DNA from: Microcystis viridis FACHB-1342
Lineage (GTDB): Bacteria; Cyanobacteriota; Cyanobacteriia; Cyanobacteriales; Microcystaceae
Direction of reading: 5' to 3'
Length of the DNA stretch: 64,000 nt
NCBI RefSeq assembly: GCF_014698335.1
Contig: NZ_JACJSV010000002.1
Span: forward strand, 97,403 to 161,402
Shown here: piece by piece, positions 18,211 to 27,744 of the stretch
Position numbering within the stretch: position 1 is the stretch's first letter
Layout of the letters: each line of letters opens with the position of its first letter
Translations under genes and position numbers: made by a program
Notes under the pieces: generated by a model
Databases searched by the model: none
What the model saw: the letters and a program-made list of their open reading frames with translations, nothing else
What the model was told of the DNA's origin: nothing

Positions 18211-19653
18211 ATGACCTTAATCCTCTACAACACCCTCAGTCGTCGCGAAGAACCCTTTACCCCCCTCATCCCCGGCATTGTCTCCATGTATTGCTGCGGC
18301 ATTACCGTCTATGATTATTGCCATTTGGGTCATGCGCGTACCTGTGTGGTTTGGGATGTGGTGCGGCGTTATTTGGAGTATCTCGGTTATAAAGTGCGCT
18401 ATATTCAGAATTTCACCGATATTGACGATAAAATTCTCAATCGGGCTAAAAATGAACATACCACCATGGCAGCCGTAGCCGAGAAATTTATCCAGGCCTA
18501 CTTTGAGGATATGGCAAAATTAGGAGTCAGACCGGCGGACGCTTATCCCCGGGCCACTCATACCCTCGACGGTATCAAGCGCCTAGTCTATGAATTAGAA
18601 CAAAAAGGCTATGCTTACCCCAGCGATGGCGATGTTTACTACTCCGTCCGTCGTTTTTCTGATTATGGCAAACTATCGGGGCGAAAACTGGATGATCTGC
18701 AAGCTGGCGCCAGCGGCCGGGTAGAAACCGACGACCCGGAAGCAATTAAAAAACAAGACCCCTTTGATTTTGCCCTCTGGAAGGGGGCAAAACCGGGGGA
18801 ACCTAGTTGGGATTCTCCCTGGGGCCAAGGTCGTCCGGGCTGGCATATTGAATGTTCGGCCATGGTTAAAGAACAATTGGGAGAAACTATCGATATTCAT
18901 GTGGGGGGAAGTGATCTGATTTTTCCCCACCACGAAAACGAAATTGCCCAAAGTGAAGCGGCTACGGGTAAACCTCTAGCCCACTATTGGTTACATAATG
19001 GCATGGTTAAGGTGGCCGGGGAAAAAATGTCGAAATCCCTCGGTAATTTCATCACTATTCGCGAGTTATTGGCAAAATATGACCCCTTAGCCGTGAGATT
19101 ATTAATTTTAGGCGCCCAATACCGCAAACCGATCGATTTTTCCGATGAGGGATTGCAGGCGGCCACTAATGGCTGGCATACTTTACAAGAGGGTTTATCC
19201 TTTGGTTATAAGCATCTTCCGCCCGATAATCCCAGAATTACCGACCAAGAGCTAGAAAATCGCTTTCAAGAGGCGGTAAATCACGATTTTAACTTTGCCG
19301 GTGGTTTAGCAGTGTTATTTGAAATCGCTAAGGAATTACGCAAGGAGGGTAATAATTTAACCCATGCGGGTAAGACAGACAGCAATCTGGCCCAATTAGC
19401 GGTAAAATGGCATACTTTGGTGAAATTGTCTAGGGTTTTGGGCTTAGAAATTGCCGCTGACCAGGGAGAAACCCCTGTTTCTGAGGGAATTAGTGCAGCG
19501 GATATCGAAAATCTCATCCAACAACGGACAGAGGCAAAAAAAGCGAAAAATTACGCCGAAAGCGATCGCATTCGTGCAGAATTAAAAGCCCAAGGCATTA
19601 GTTTAATCGACCAACCCGGGGGAGTGACTAAATGGTTAAGAGAGGGAGACTAG
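18211..19653 (+). CDS. cysS: Cysteinyl-tRNA synthetase
   Basis: 480 residues, normal length. Class I synthetase that charges tRNA-Cys. Zinc-binding Cys29 in MYCCGITVYD, HIGH signature as HLGH at 38-41, KMSKS signature in GEKMSKSLGNF near residue 272, and zinc ligands in HIECSAMVKEQLG and FPHHENEIAQSEA. The C-terminal anticodon-binding part is complete. The last 18 bp overlap the convergent ABC transporter gene. Confidence 0.97.
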   Translation: MTLILYNTLSRREEPFTPLIPGIVSMYCCGITVYDYCHLGHARTCVVWDVVRRYLEYLGYKVRYIQNFTDIDDKILNRAKNEHTTMAAVAEKFIQAYFEDMAKLGVRPADAYPRATHTLDGIKRLVYELEQKGYAYPSDGDVYYSVRRFSDYGKLSGRKLDDLQAGASGRVETDDPEAIKKQDPFDFALWKGAKPGEPSWDSPWGQGRPGWHIECSAMVKEQLGETIDIHVGGSDLIFPHHENEIAQSEAATGKPLAHYWLHNGMVKVAGEKMSKSLGNFITIRELLAKYDPLAVRLLILGAQYRKPIDFSDEGLQAATNGWHTLQEGLSFGYKHLPPDNPRITDQELENRFQEAVNHDFNFAGGLAVLFEIAKELRKEGNNLTHAGKTDSNLAQLAVKWHTLVKLSRVLGLEIAADQGETPVSEGISAADIENLIQQRTEAKKAKNYAESDRIRAELKAQGISLIDQPGGVTKWLREGD

Positions 19654-21165
19654 AAATTCTTTAACCACTTCCTCTACTTTGCGATTGCGGCCATCCACCT
19701 GATAGTTTAATTTCTGCATAGTGCTGGAGGTAATTTTGCCAGTGAGTTTGGCTAAAACCTGTCGCAATTGCGGATATTTTTGCAAACTATCCCGGTTAAA
19801 AATCGGTACCGCTTCGTAGGGAGGAAAATAGCGTTGATCATCTTCTAGGATGACTAAATCTAGCACGGGAATTAAGCCATCGGTGGAATTTCCCGCCACT
19901 AAATCCACCTGTTTTTCGGCTAAAGCGCGGTACATTAACCCTAAATCCATCACTTTCGGGGGTTGGGCAAAAGTTAGGCCGTAGGTCTTTGCTAATCCCT
20001 TGTAACCGTCTTCCCTTTCCAAAAATTCATAACCAAAACCCGCTTGCCAATTGGGGGTATATTTAGCCACCTGCGAGAGAGTTTTAAGATTGTATTGACT
20101 GGCGGTTTCTCCCCGGATAACAATGGCGAAAGTATTCTCAAATCCTAGACTGGGAAAGACTTCTAGATTAAATTTTTCTGGATAAATCTTTTGCAGCTTT
20201 TCAAAGACTAATCGGGCATCGTTCAGGGGTTTTTCCTGTAAAATTCCCGTGAAAGCCGTGCCAGAATACTCCACATAACCGTCGATTTTACCCGCTTTCA
20301 CCGCTTCATGACAGATCAGAGTACCACCGAGATTAAATTGACGTTCAACCCGTAAATTCGTCTCTTTTTCGATTTCCTGTGCCAAAATTTCCCCTAAAAT
20401 CACCTGTTCGGTAAAATTTTTGGAACCGATCACCACTGTGCCGGGGGATGAATGGAAAATTTGAGTCAAGAGGAAAGATAGCAAGGCCAACCCAATTAAA
20501 CCTAAGCCCCATTGCCATTTAGAGGGCTTTTTCGGACGTTGCGAAGGGGAAAAGGTCTTTTCTAGCCGACCGAGACTCCAATCGGCAACAAGGGCTAAAA
20601 AAGCGGCAGGAATTGCCCCCGCCAAAATTAACTGATTGTTGACCGTGGCAATACCGCGAAAAATAAACACTCCCAAACCACCGCCACCAATGGCGGCTGC
20701 GATCGTAGCTACACCGATAGCAATCACCGTGGCAATTCTCACTCCTGCCAAAATTGTCGCCCCTGCCAAGGGTAATTCGATATAGCGCAGGATTTGACCG
20801 TCGGTCATGCCTAGGGATAACCCGGCTAATTTTAATTCGGGATCAACTTTTTTGATGCCCAGATAGGTATTTAAAACAATTGGCAGTAAAGTATAGAGAG
20901 TTAGGGCAACAATAGCGGGAATTTTGCCGATTCCTCCCAAAAAAGGCACGGAAATTAAAAAACCAAATAGGGCTAAACTGGGGATAGTCTGTAGGGTGTT
21001 AACGATCGCTATAATCGGTGGGGCGAGAATAGCTTGACGACTAATTAAAATACCTAGAGGAATCCCGATTAAGCTACCCATAGCCATGGCTATTCCCGTC
21101 AAGAAAAGATGCTCTCCTGTGCGAAAAGCGATTTCCCCCCCATAATCTAGCCAAAAACTATCCAT
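19636..21165 (-). CDS. Fused permease and substrate-binding protein of an osmoprotectant-type ABC transporter
   Basis: 509 residues. Residues 1-210 are a BPD-type permease (OpuCB/ProW-like) with about five to six membrane segments and an EAA-like loop around GLSLGMTDGQILRYIELPLAGATI. After a linker and another membrane helix (near 220-235) comes an OpuAC-type binding domain starting VVIGSKNFTEQVILGEIL. This one-polypeptide arrangement is known in glycine betaine/choline-type transporters. The ATPase gene is not adjacent. The ligand is probably a quaternary amine, by family only. Convergent with cysS, 18-bp overlap. Confidence 0.88.
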   Translation of the reverse strand: MDSFWLDYGGEIAFRTGEHLFLTGIAMAMGSLIGIPLGILISRQAILAPPIIAIVNTLQTIPSLALFGFLISVPFLGGIGKIPAIVALTLYTLLPIVLNTYLGIKKVDPELKLAGLSLGMTDGQILRYIELPLAGATILAGVRIATVIAIGVATIAAAIGGGGLGVFIFRGIATVNNQLILAGAIPAAFLALVADWSLGRLEKTFSPSQRPKKPSKWQWGLGLIGLALLSFLLTQIFHSSPGTVVIGSKNFTEQVILGEILAQEIEKETNLRVERQFNLGGTLICHEAVKAGKIDGYVEYSGTAFTGILQEKPLNDARLVFEKLQKIYPEKFNLEVFPSLGFENTFAIVIRGETASQYNLKTLSQVAKYTPNWQAGFGYEFLEREDGYKGLAKTYGLTFAQPPKVMDLGLMYRALAEKQVDLVAGNSTDGLIPVLDLVILEDDQRYFPPYEAVPIFNRDSLQKYPQLRQVLAKLTGKITSSTMQKLNYQVDGRNRKVEEVVKEFLVSLS

Positions 21166-21283
21166 AAACTTCCCTTAAAGCGGCTGCTTCATCCTATTGT
21201 ATAGAATAAATAGTATCTATTAGTTCCAGTCTTGATTTAAAGATTCTATCACCATCTTGACATTATTTCCTCCCTAAAGACCA

Positions 21284-22288
21284 ATGACTAACAAATTTAA
21301 TCCTCGGGCTAAAACTGTTGCCGATTGGGCCTATATCGGTATTGATAAACATTTTCATAAAGTTCTTAGACACGAAGCTGGGGTTTTACTCGATCAGGAT
21401 ACGGAAGAATTACATCAAATTCGTGTGGGAATGCGCCGTCTTCGCAGTACTTTAACTGGTTTTGCACCCGCTTTAACCATGCCGAAATCTGCCGATCAAA
21501 AACGGGTGGGTAATCTGGGCAGAATTTTAGGAGAATTGCGGGATTTAGATGTGTTAAAAGAGGCTTTTATCGGTCATTATCAGCCAATTTTGCCCCCGAA
21601 AGAACAGGATTTACTAAAGAAAGTTTTACAAGTTCTCGAACAACAAAGAAAAAAGGCATTTGCTAAGGTAGAAAAGCTGTTAAAGTCCGATAAATTTCTC
21701 AATTTTAAGGCAGATTTTGCCAGTTGGTTGGATAATCCCACCTATCAACCGATAGGAAAATTAGATATTGCCACGGTTTTACCAGACTTATTATTACCGC
21801 AAGCGAGTCGCTTTTTACTGCACGAAGGCTGGTTAGTTGGGGTAAATTTAGAGGAAGATCAAAAAGTAAGAGAGTTTTCTAGTCAAGAAATTGATGACTT
21901 ATTGGAAAAGGAAGGATTATTACTGCATGATCTTCGCAAAGAAGCCAAGCGTTCCCGCTATAATATGGAGTTATTCACTCAGTTTTATGGCGACAAATAT
22001 CAAGAGTACCTAGAAGATATTAAAAACCTTCAAAGTATTCTCGGAGAAATGCAGGATTGTTGTGTTCTCTCGGATTTTCTTAGCCAAATTTTCCCCAATT
22101 GTCTCGCCAAGGAAATGCCCACCTTACTCGAAATTTTCCGAAATATCCGTCACCAAAAATGGCAAGAATGGCAACCCTTACAAAAGAAATTCCTTGACGC
22201 TGACACCAGAAAAAGTCTGCACAAGACAATTTTACAGCCTATTTTTCGGCCAAATAGTGTAAAATTAGAAACTAATCCAGAATCCTGA
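21284..22288 (+). CDS. CHAD domain-containing protein
   Basis: 334 residues, one CHAD domain. The typical basic helix LHQIRVGMRRLRSTLTGFAP lies near residue 43, and the second hallmark LHDLRKEAKRSRYNMELF near 215. CHAD domains bind inorganic polyphosphate through conserved His and Arg/Lys residues and associate with polyP granules (family knowledge). No CYTH/adenylate cyclase domain is fused. The gene ends 11 bp before pyrF-pyrE in the same direction, so the two are probably one transcript. Confidence 0.92.
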   Translation: MTNKFNPRAKTVADWAYIGIDKHFHKVLRHEAGVLLDQDTEELHQIRVGMRRLRSTLTGFAPALTMPKSADQKRVGNLGRILGELRDLDVLKEAFIGHYQPILPPKEQDLLKKVLQVLEQQRKKAFAKVEKLLKSDKFLNFKADFASWLDNPTYQPIGKLDIATVLPDLLLPQASRFLLHEGWLVGVNLEEDQKVREFSSQEIDDLLEKEGLLLHDLRKEAKRSRYNMELFTQFYGDKYQEYLEDIKNLQSILGEMQDCCVLSDFLSQIFPNCLAKEMPTLLEIFRNIRHQKWQEWQPLQKKFLDADTRKSLHKTILQPIFRPNSVKLETNPES

Positions 22289-22299
22289 GATTAGAACCG

Positions 22300-23733
22300 A
22301 TGAATTTTTTTCAAAAGTTAAACCACGCCATTAGTCAAAACCAGACTCTACTTGTCCTCGGTTTAGATGCTAACCCCGAAATGATGCCCTCCACCCCGGG
22401 AGAATTAATCGTTAATTTAGAACAGTGGCTCAAGTTTATTATCGATGAAACTGCCCCTTTTGTCTGTGCCTACAAACCAACTTTAGGCTTTTATCAAGCT
22501 TTGGGAGCGGCAGGGTTAGAATTATTACAGCGAATTTTAACGGCAATTCCCCCTCATATCCCGGTCATTTTGGATGCTAAACACGGCGATATTAATACTA
22601 GCAGTATTTTAGCCGAGACTATCTTTAAAACTTGGCAGGTGGACGCGGTTACTCTCAATCCCTACTCCGGACAGGATCACGTTGCTCCTTTTTTAGTTTA
22701 CCCCGAGCATGGTGCTTTTATCCTCTGTCATACTTCCAATCAAGGCGCGATTAATCTGCAAGAATTCCCCAGTCGCGATAATCCTTTTTATCTGCAAGTT
22801 GTCAAAGAAGCTTGCACTTGGGGAACTCCCGAACAAGTATTTTTAGAAGTGGGAACTACTCAACCAGAGATATTGAAAAGGATTCGCAATTTTGCTCCCG
22901 AAAGATTGATTTTATTACGCAGTATTTGGGAAGAAAAAAGTCAATTCTCCGAGTTAATTACTGTGGGTTTAAATAGTCATGGCGAGGGTTTATTAATTCC
23001 TGTACCCCAAGACTTTTTATCTCAACCCGATTTGGGGGCAAAAGTCAAGGATTTACGAGAGGAAGTCAACAAAATTCAACAAAATCACCAGCAAGAATCG
23101 AGCCAAGATGATACTTGGACTGCTAACGTTTGTCTTTTAAAACAACATCCTCATCAGGATTTAATTCTACAATTATTTGATATTGGCTGCTTGATGTTTG
23201 GCGACTATGTGCAAGCATCGGGAGAAACTTTTTCCTATTATATCGATCTGAGAAAAATTATCTCTAATCCTAATATTTTTCAGCAGGTAATTGAAGCCTA
23301 TGGAGAAATATTAAAAACCTTGACATTTGACCGCATTTCTGGTATCCCCTACGGTTCTTTACCTACAGCTACGGGTTTATCTTTATTATTAAATCATCCG
23401 ATGATTTTCCCCCGCAAAGAAGTAAAAGCTCACGGCACAAGAAGAGTAATTGAAGGTAATTTTCAAGTGGGGGAAACCGTGGTAGTAGTGGACGATATTT
23501 TAATTTCTGGCAAAAGTGCGATCGAGGGGGCAGAAAAGATTAAATCGGCGGGATTATTAGTTAATGATATTGTGGTTTTTATCGACCATGGTGGCCCTGT
23601 TAAAGATAAACTTCGTAGCCATGGTTATCAACCTTATTCGGTTTTAACCCTAGCAGAAATTACCGATACTCTCTACGAAGCGGGAAGACTGACAGAAGCA
23701 GAATATAGCTGTTTTTTAAATCGCTCCCATTGA
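22300..23733 (+). CDS. pyrF-pyrE: Bifunctional orotidine-5'-phosphate decarboxylase / orotate phosphoribosyltransferase
   Basis: 477 residues joining two UMP synthesis enzymes. Residues 1-270 are a type II OMP decarboxylase: start LGLDANPEMMP, catalytic segment LDAKHGDINTSS near 91-102, and TLNPYSGQD. Residues 285-477 are an OPRTase with KAHGTRRVIEG and the PRPP-binding loop VVVVDDILISGKSA. The order (PyrF first) is opposite to animal UMP synthase and is known from cyanobacteria. The stop codon is 5 bp before a MITE-like element, so this gene too is closely followed by an insertion. Confidence 0.92.
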   Translation: MNFFQKLNHAISQNQTLLVLGLDANPEMMPSTPGELIVNLEQWLKFIIDETAPFVCAYKPTLGFYQALGAAGLELLQRILTAIPPHIPVILDAKHGDINTSSILAETIFKTWQVDAVTLNPYSGQDHVAPFLVYPEHGAFILCHTSNQGAINLQEFPSRDNPFYLQVVKEACTWGTPEQVFLEVGTTQPEILKRIRNFAPERLILLRSIWEEKSQFSELITVGLNSHGEGLLIPVPQDFLSQPDLGAKVKDLREEVNKIQQNHQQESSQDDTWTANVCLLKQHPHQDLILQLFDIGCLMFGDYVQASGETFSYYIDLRKIISNPNIFQQVIEAYGEILKTLTFDRISGIPYGSLPTATGLSLLLNHPMIFPRKEVKAHGTRRVIEGNFQVGETVVVVDDILISGKSAIEGAEKIKSAGLLVNDIVVFIDHGGPVKDKLRSHGYQPYSVLTLAEITDTLYEAGRLTEAEYSCFLNRSH

Positions 23734-23737
23734 TATT

Positions 23738-23956
23738 TAGGGTTTGCGGCAAAAAGTAGGGGCGAAGCATTCGGATAGAATATCTAGGGTTTCACCGATA
23801 GGTTATTGCCCGAATGCTTCGCCCCTACAGGACGCGGGCCGATGAAGAGGCCAGGTTTTGAACCACGATTCTCTCAAAATCTTGCACCTGTGGGAGCGAA
23901 ACAGAACCCTAAAACCCTTACCTCGTCTATATTTCACATTTATTCAGCAAGCTCTA
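23738..23956. mobile_element. MITE-like element family A with foreign interior
   Basis: 219 bp between TA-GGGTTTGCGGCAAAAAG and TTATTCAGCAAGCTC-TA. The left end and the size match the other copies and the right end is slightly decayed. Instead of heptamers it carries a 73-bp palindrome (23756-23828). The remainder of the gap to 24079 is plain except for TGATCACTGATTACCGATCA words. Confidence 0.6.
23756..23828. repeat. 19-bp perfect inverted repeat inside the MITE
   Basis: Arms GTAGGGGCGAAGCATTCGG (23756-23774) and CCGAATGCTTCGCCCCTAC (23810-23828) are perfect reverse complements with a 35-base spacer. It looks like a second, smaller palindromic element nested in the first. The arms resemble the 27-bp repeats at 2551-2604. 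Confidence 0.85.
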
Positions 23957-24079
23957 CTTAGTTTCTAGCCTTCTTTTTCGGTAGGAGAATCGCCGAATCC
24001 TTTCTTGGAGCCTTTTGCCTTTTGCCTGTTGCCTGTTGCCTTCAGAAGCTGATCACTGATTACCGATCACTGGAAATTG

Positions 24080-24376
24080 TTAAGAAACTTGACTGCGTAA
24101 GACCTTTAAGGGATTGAGGAGCTTACCTTCTTCCTTTTCCTCAAAAATAGTTAAATCTTCGGGTTTACAACGTTTTATATGCAATTTAATCCCCTGCGCT
24201 CCTTCTGTTTTCAAATCTTCTTCGTAACCAGCTTGAGCGACTTCAGCCTCGTCTTTAGCGAGAAAAGGACCAAAATAATAAGTACATCTGGGATAGTCGG
24301 TTTTAATCTCGACCCAGTAGGCTAATCCGAACCTTTCGAGTAAGCTAATCAAAAATTCTTTCATTTCGTTCCCCAT
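24080..24376 (-). CDS. DUF1816 domain protein
   Basis: 98 residues of the cyanobacterial DUF1816 family: AYWVEIKTDYPRCTYYFGPF near residues 19-38, then a short helix with AQAGYEEDL and EGAQGIKLHIKRCKPEDLTIFEE. In cyanobacteria the family sometimes occurs next to or fused with phycobilisome linker domains (CpcD-like); none is here, so a role in light harvesting is only a hint. The start could also be Met5 (MKEFLIS), which has a GGGGAA just upstream. Complete. Confidence 0.8.
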   Translation of the reverse strand: MGNEMKEFLISLLERFGLAYWVEIKTDYPRCTYYFGPFLAKDEAEVAQAGYEEDLKTEGAQGIKLHIKRCKPEDLTIFEEKEEGKLLNPLKVLRSQVS

Positions 24377-24488
24377 CTAAATCTACTCTGGTGGTTTTGT
24401 TACGTTTGTTTACATTTCGCAAACTTCCTTCCTATTCTATTTATACTTTCTCCTTTTGGCTATTGGGAGTGTCGAAAAATACAGATTT

Positions 24489-25355
24489 TCAGTCGGGGGA
24501 ATTTTGCCAGCGTTGCCGGTAAACCTCGTAAAGAGCCATAGCCGCCGCCACCGAAGCATTGAGACTGGGGGTTTTGCCTGCCAAGGGGATAGATACCAAC
24601 TCATCGCAGGACTTTTGGGCCAACAGACTCAAACCCTCTCCCTCCGAACCTACCACCAATCCTATCGCACCCGTTAAATTGATTGTGTGTAAAGATTTAC
24701 CAGTTTTTGCCGCCGTGCCGTAGAGCCAAAAACCGGCCGCTTTTAATTCCTCTAAAGCACGATTGAGATTAACCACCCTAGCGACGGGTAAATATTCCAG
24801 GGCCCCCGCCGCCACTTTCATCACCGTCGATGTCACCCCAGCGGCGCGACGTTGGGGAATAACTACCCCCTGACAACCCATAGCTTCGGCGGTGCGAATG
24901 ATTGCCCCAAGGTTATGGGGATCCGTAATACCTTCAGCGATGACGATGACGGGGTGGCGACTTTTGCCCTTAGCTTTTTCGATCAGATCGGCTAATTCGA
25001 TATACTCATAGGGAGACATTTGGGCGGCGATCCCCTGATGATTGGCCTTACTGGTAATCTGATCGAGACGGAGATCGTCCACCTCATCAATTACCGTGCC
25101 GTTGGCTTTGGCTTTTTCCAAAAGGGTATGATAACGGGGATCGTAACGGAGTCGATTGACTACCCAAATCCGATTCAGTTGGCGCTCCTCCTCCATGGCC
25201 GTTAAAACCACCCGGCGACCGTAGAGCAGATCATCAGCTTCTTGGTTTTCTGGAGTTACTGTCGGGGATTTAGCCAGAATTGGCCCAGTTTTTGACCGCG
25301 AGGGCCGGCGAAAATTACTATTATCGGACTTGCTACGAAATGGTCGATCGCTCAT
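24489..25355 (-). CDS. rlmB: 23S rRNA (guanosine-2'-O)-methyltransferase RlmB, SpoU family
   Basis: 288 residues from the chosen ATG at 25355 ([14 protein letters not shown]). The frame extends 19 hydrophobic residues further (to 25412), which looks like chance. A basic disordered N-terminus, a substrate-binding L30e-like part ([17 protein letters not shown]), then the SPOUT trefoil-knot domain with [29 protein letters not shown] and the final [18 protein letters not shown]. It methylates G2251 of 23S rRNA by family (could be a related TrmH-type enzyme). It shares orientation with mrnC, STAS and carA. Confidence 0.9.
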   Translation of the reverse strand: MSDRPFRSKSDNSNFRRPSRSKTGPILAKSPTVTPENQEADDLLYGRRVVLTAMEEERQLNRIWVVNRLRYDPRYHTLLEKAKANGTVIDEVDDLRLDQITSKANHQGIAAQMSPYEYIELADLIEKAKGKSRHPVIVIAEGITDPHNLGAIIRTAEAMGCQGVVIPQRRAAGVTSTVMKVAAGALEYLPVARVVNLNRALEELKAAGFWLYGTAAKTGKSLHTINLTGAIGLVVGSEGEGLSLLAQKSCDELVSIPLAGKTPSLNASVAAAMALYEVYRQRWQNSPD

Positions 25356-25553
25356 GATTGCATGGATTAATAAAAGGGGGTCGGGAATAATAGTTAGTAA
25401 AAGTATAGTCAAATATAGACAGACTCAATTCCATTGCAGAAATTCCCTTCACTTTTACTTCGAGAGATTAATTCTCCTTGGGTGAACTACGCACCTCTCT
25501 ATCCCATAGCAGTTAAACGCATTTGGGAATGCTTTTCGTAAAATACCTGAGGG

Positions 25554-25970
25554 CTATAATTCTAGTTTTTCTAATAGTTGATGTAATCTTGAGGGGTCTT
25601 GTAGATAAAGATAGCCGAACAGGGTTTCTAAACTGCTGGCCTGCTGATAGACTTGGGCTGTCAGACGACGACGTTTTCCCGTGACCGCATTGCGTCCCCG
25701 GCGCAGAATTTCTTTTTCTTGGTCCGTCAGATAGGGCTGCAGTTGCGCTAAATCTAAAGCCTGTTGTTCGGCCCTGACTTTGCCCACCACCTGAGCGTGA
25801 TAGTCTCCCAGACGCTGGGGCGGCAGTAAATAATAGGTGCGGATGTATAATTCATAAACAGCATCCCCCAGATAGGCCAGAGAAGCGGGCGATAATCGGT
25901 CAAGACCCTCTAGGATTGGTGAACCCTGGCCACTGACCTGTAAGCGAAGTTTTTCGAGAGGAGATTCCAC
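25554..25970 (-). CDS. mrnC: Mini-ribonuclease III (MrnC)
   Basis: 138 residues; RNase III catalytic domain without the double-stranded RNA-binding domain, as in bacterial Mini-III that trims 23S rRNA precursors. The signature LSPASLAYLGDAVYELYIRTY lies near residue 26 with the catalytic Asp, and KVRAEQQALDLAQL and GRNAVTGKRRRL follow. It lies 3 bp downstream of the STAS gene, so the two are probably cotranscribed. Another 23S rRNA processing gene, rlmB, follows on the same strand. Confidence 0.92.
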   Translation of the reverse strand: MESPLEKLRLQVSGQGSPILEGLDRLSPASLAYLGDAVYELYIRTYYLLPPQRLGDYHAQVVGKVRAEQQALDLAQLQPYLTDQEKEILRRGRNAVTGKRRRLTAQVYQQASSLETLFGYLYLQDPSRLHQLLEKLEL

Positions 25971-25973
25971 GAT

Positions 25974-26324
25974 TTACGCTTTTTCTAGATATTCGATCGC
26001 CGCTTCCAGGGTGGATCGCAGGGAAAAAAACTTCTCCAATCGCACCAGTTTTACGGTTTGAGTTACCCGCGCATTGGTAACAATTTGTAAACTGCCCCCT
26101 TCGGTTTTGGCCTTTTTCACCAATTTTACCAAAGCCCCTAAACCGGAGCTATCGATAAAATCAATCTGAGCCAGGCTAATAATCACATCCTTAGGACCCT
26201 GCTCCACATAGCCTTCGATCACCTTACAAAAAGTCGGTTCGGAAAAGGCATCTAAAAGACCCGTCAAACGGAAAATTTGGTACTTATCTCTGACCTCGCG
26301 GGTGCCTCGCAAGCTGACAGTCAA
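25974..26324 (-). CDS. STAS-domain anti-sigma factor antagonist
   Basis: 116 residues, a single STAS domain. The phosphorylatable serine lies in DFIDSSGLGALVKLVKKA near residue 59. Such proteins bind and sequester a switch kinase (SpoIIAB/RsbW type) when dephosphorylated. No anti-sigma kinase or PP2C phosphatase gene is adjacent, so the partner is unknown. It overlaps nothing; mrnC starts 3 bp after its stop. Confidence 0.92.
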   Translation of the reverse strand: MTVSLRGTREVRDKYQIFRLTGLLDAFSEPTFCKVIEGYVEQGPKDVIISLAQIDFIDSSGLGALVKLVKKAKTEGGSLQIVTNARVTQTVKLVRLEKFFSLRSTLEAAIEYLEKA

Positions 26325-26398
26325 GTTAATTGCTTCTGGAATAATCGCCTCCTAGCTCTAGAGCCGTAAAAATCAAAACCCTAGTATATCCTAAAAAT

Positions 26399-27553
26399 TT
26401 ACGCCCGATCCTTTTTTGCTTGCCGCATTAAATCAACAAATTTGCCAAACAGATAATCGGCATCGTGGGGGCCAGGACTGGCTTCGGGGTGGTATTGCAC
26501 CGAGAAAAAGGGCAAGGACTTGTGTTTTAAACCCGCTACGGTGCGATCATTGAGGTTGAGATGGGTAATCTCCACTTGCGGATTTAAAGAGGCTTCCTGC
26601 ACGGCAAAACCGTGATTCTGACTGGTAATTTCCACCTGTTGCTGCAGTCCACAGGGTTGATTTAACCCGCGATGGCCAAATTTCAGTTTAAAGGTTTCTG
26701 CCCCTAGGGATAGGCCTAAAATTTGATGACCCATACAGATGCCAAAAGTGGGTTTTTCCCCTTGCAAAAGTTGCTTGGCTAGGGCAATACCTTCGGTGAC
26801 AGCCGCTGGATCTCCCGGTCCGTTAGAAAAGAAAATACCATCGGGATTATAGGCGGCGATTTTTTCCGGGGGAGTGTCAGCGGGAACCACGATCACCCGA
26901 CAACCGTAGCTGGCTAAACGCCGGAGAATATTGCGTTTGATGCCAAAATCGATCGCCACCACCGTTAACGGTTCTTGATCGCTATCAATTGGCGCAAATT
27001 CCCAGGCGGACGGAGTGGGAGTCGTCCATTCGTACACTTCCTTGGTGGTTACTTCTTTGACGAGATTTAATCCCGCCATACTGGGGGCCGCCTGCACCAG
27101 CCGCAGTAAATCGTGATAATCGAGTATTTCCGTGGAAATTGCCCCATTCATCGCCCCAACCGAGCGAATTTTGCGGGTCAGGGACCGGGTATCGATGCCA
27201 TAGATGCCAATAACATGATGAGCGGCCAGATAATCCGGTAGAGATTGGCTAGAACGCCAATTACTGGGCCGGTGGCAGATGTTTTTGGCGATCGCTCCTT
27301 TCACCTGGGGACGAATTGACTCCTCATCCTCGGGGTTAACCCCCGTATTTCCCAATTCTGGATAGGTAAAAGTGACGATTTGACCAGCATAACTGGGATC
27401 GGTGAGGACTTCCTGATAACCGGTCATCCCCGTGTTAAAGACAACTTCGCCGACGGTGGTTCCCTTGGAGCCGAAGGAATAACCCTCGTAAACTGTACCA
27501 TCGGCCAGAACTAATAAGGCTTTTTGACTAGCAGCACTGGATATCATCGTCAA
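26399..27553 (-). CDS. carA: Carbamoyl-phosphate synthase small (glutaminase) subunit
   Basis: 384 residues. Supplies ammonia from glutamine to CarB for carbamoyl phosphate, feeding arginine and pyrimidine synthesis. The N-terminal CPSase small-subunit domain contains [18 protein letters not shown]. The class I glutaminase has [12 protein letters not shown], the nucleophile Cys in [12 protein letters not shown], and the His/Glu pair in [13 protein letters not shown]. The length is normal. carB is not adjacent. It leads a same-strand run with STAS, mrnC and rlmB but with a 74-bp gap. Confidence 0.97.
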   Translation of the reverse strand: MTMISSAASQKALLVLADGTVYEGYSFGSKGTTVGEVVFNTGMTGYQEVLTDPSYAGQIVTFTYPELGNTGVNPEDEESIRPQVKGAIAKNICHRPSNWRSSQSLPDYLAAHHVIGIYGIDTRSLTRKIRSVGAMNGAISTEILDYHDLLRLVQAAPSMAGLNLVKEVTTKEVYEWTTPTPSAWEFAPIDSDQEPLTVVAIDFGIKRNILRRLASYGCRVIVVPADTPPEKIAAYNPDGIFFSNGPGDPAAVTEGIALAKQLLQGEKPTFGICMGHQILGLSLGAETFKLKFGHRGLNQPCGLQQQVEITSQNHGFAVQEASLNPQVEITHLNLNDRTVAGLKHKSLPFFSVQYHPEASPGPHDADYLFGKFVDLMRQAKKDRA

Positions 27554-27744
27554 TTTTTTAATCTTGAGTAGTGGTGAGAAACAGAAGTCAAGGATAGACT
27601 AGAACAGGGACTAGAAAACGAATTGCTTAGTTTTAATTGGCTAGAGCGTTTTATGATTAAGAGTACATCCGCTCAAGGACAACAGCCTCCCCTGACTAGC
27701 CATCGGCAAAATCCTATCGCTTAAAAAATAACTATATAAGTAAT

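Noticed and set aside
24456..24677. Plus-strand frame over rlmB
   Set aside because: Shadow of the rlmB C-terminal knot region.
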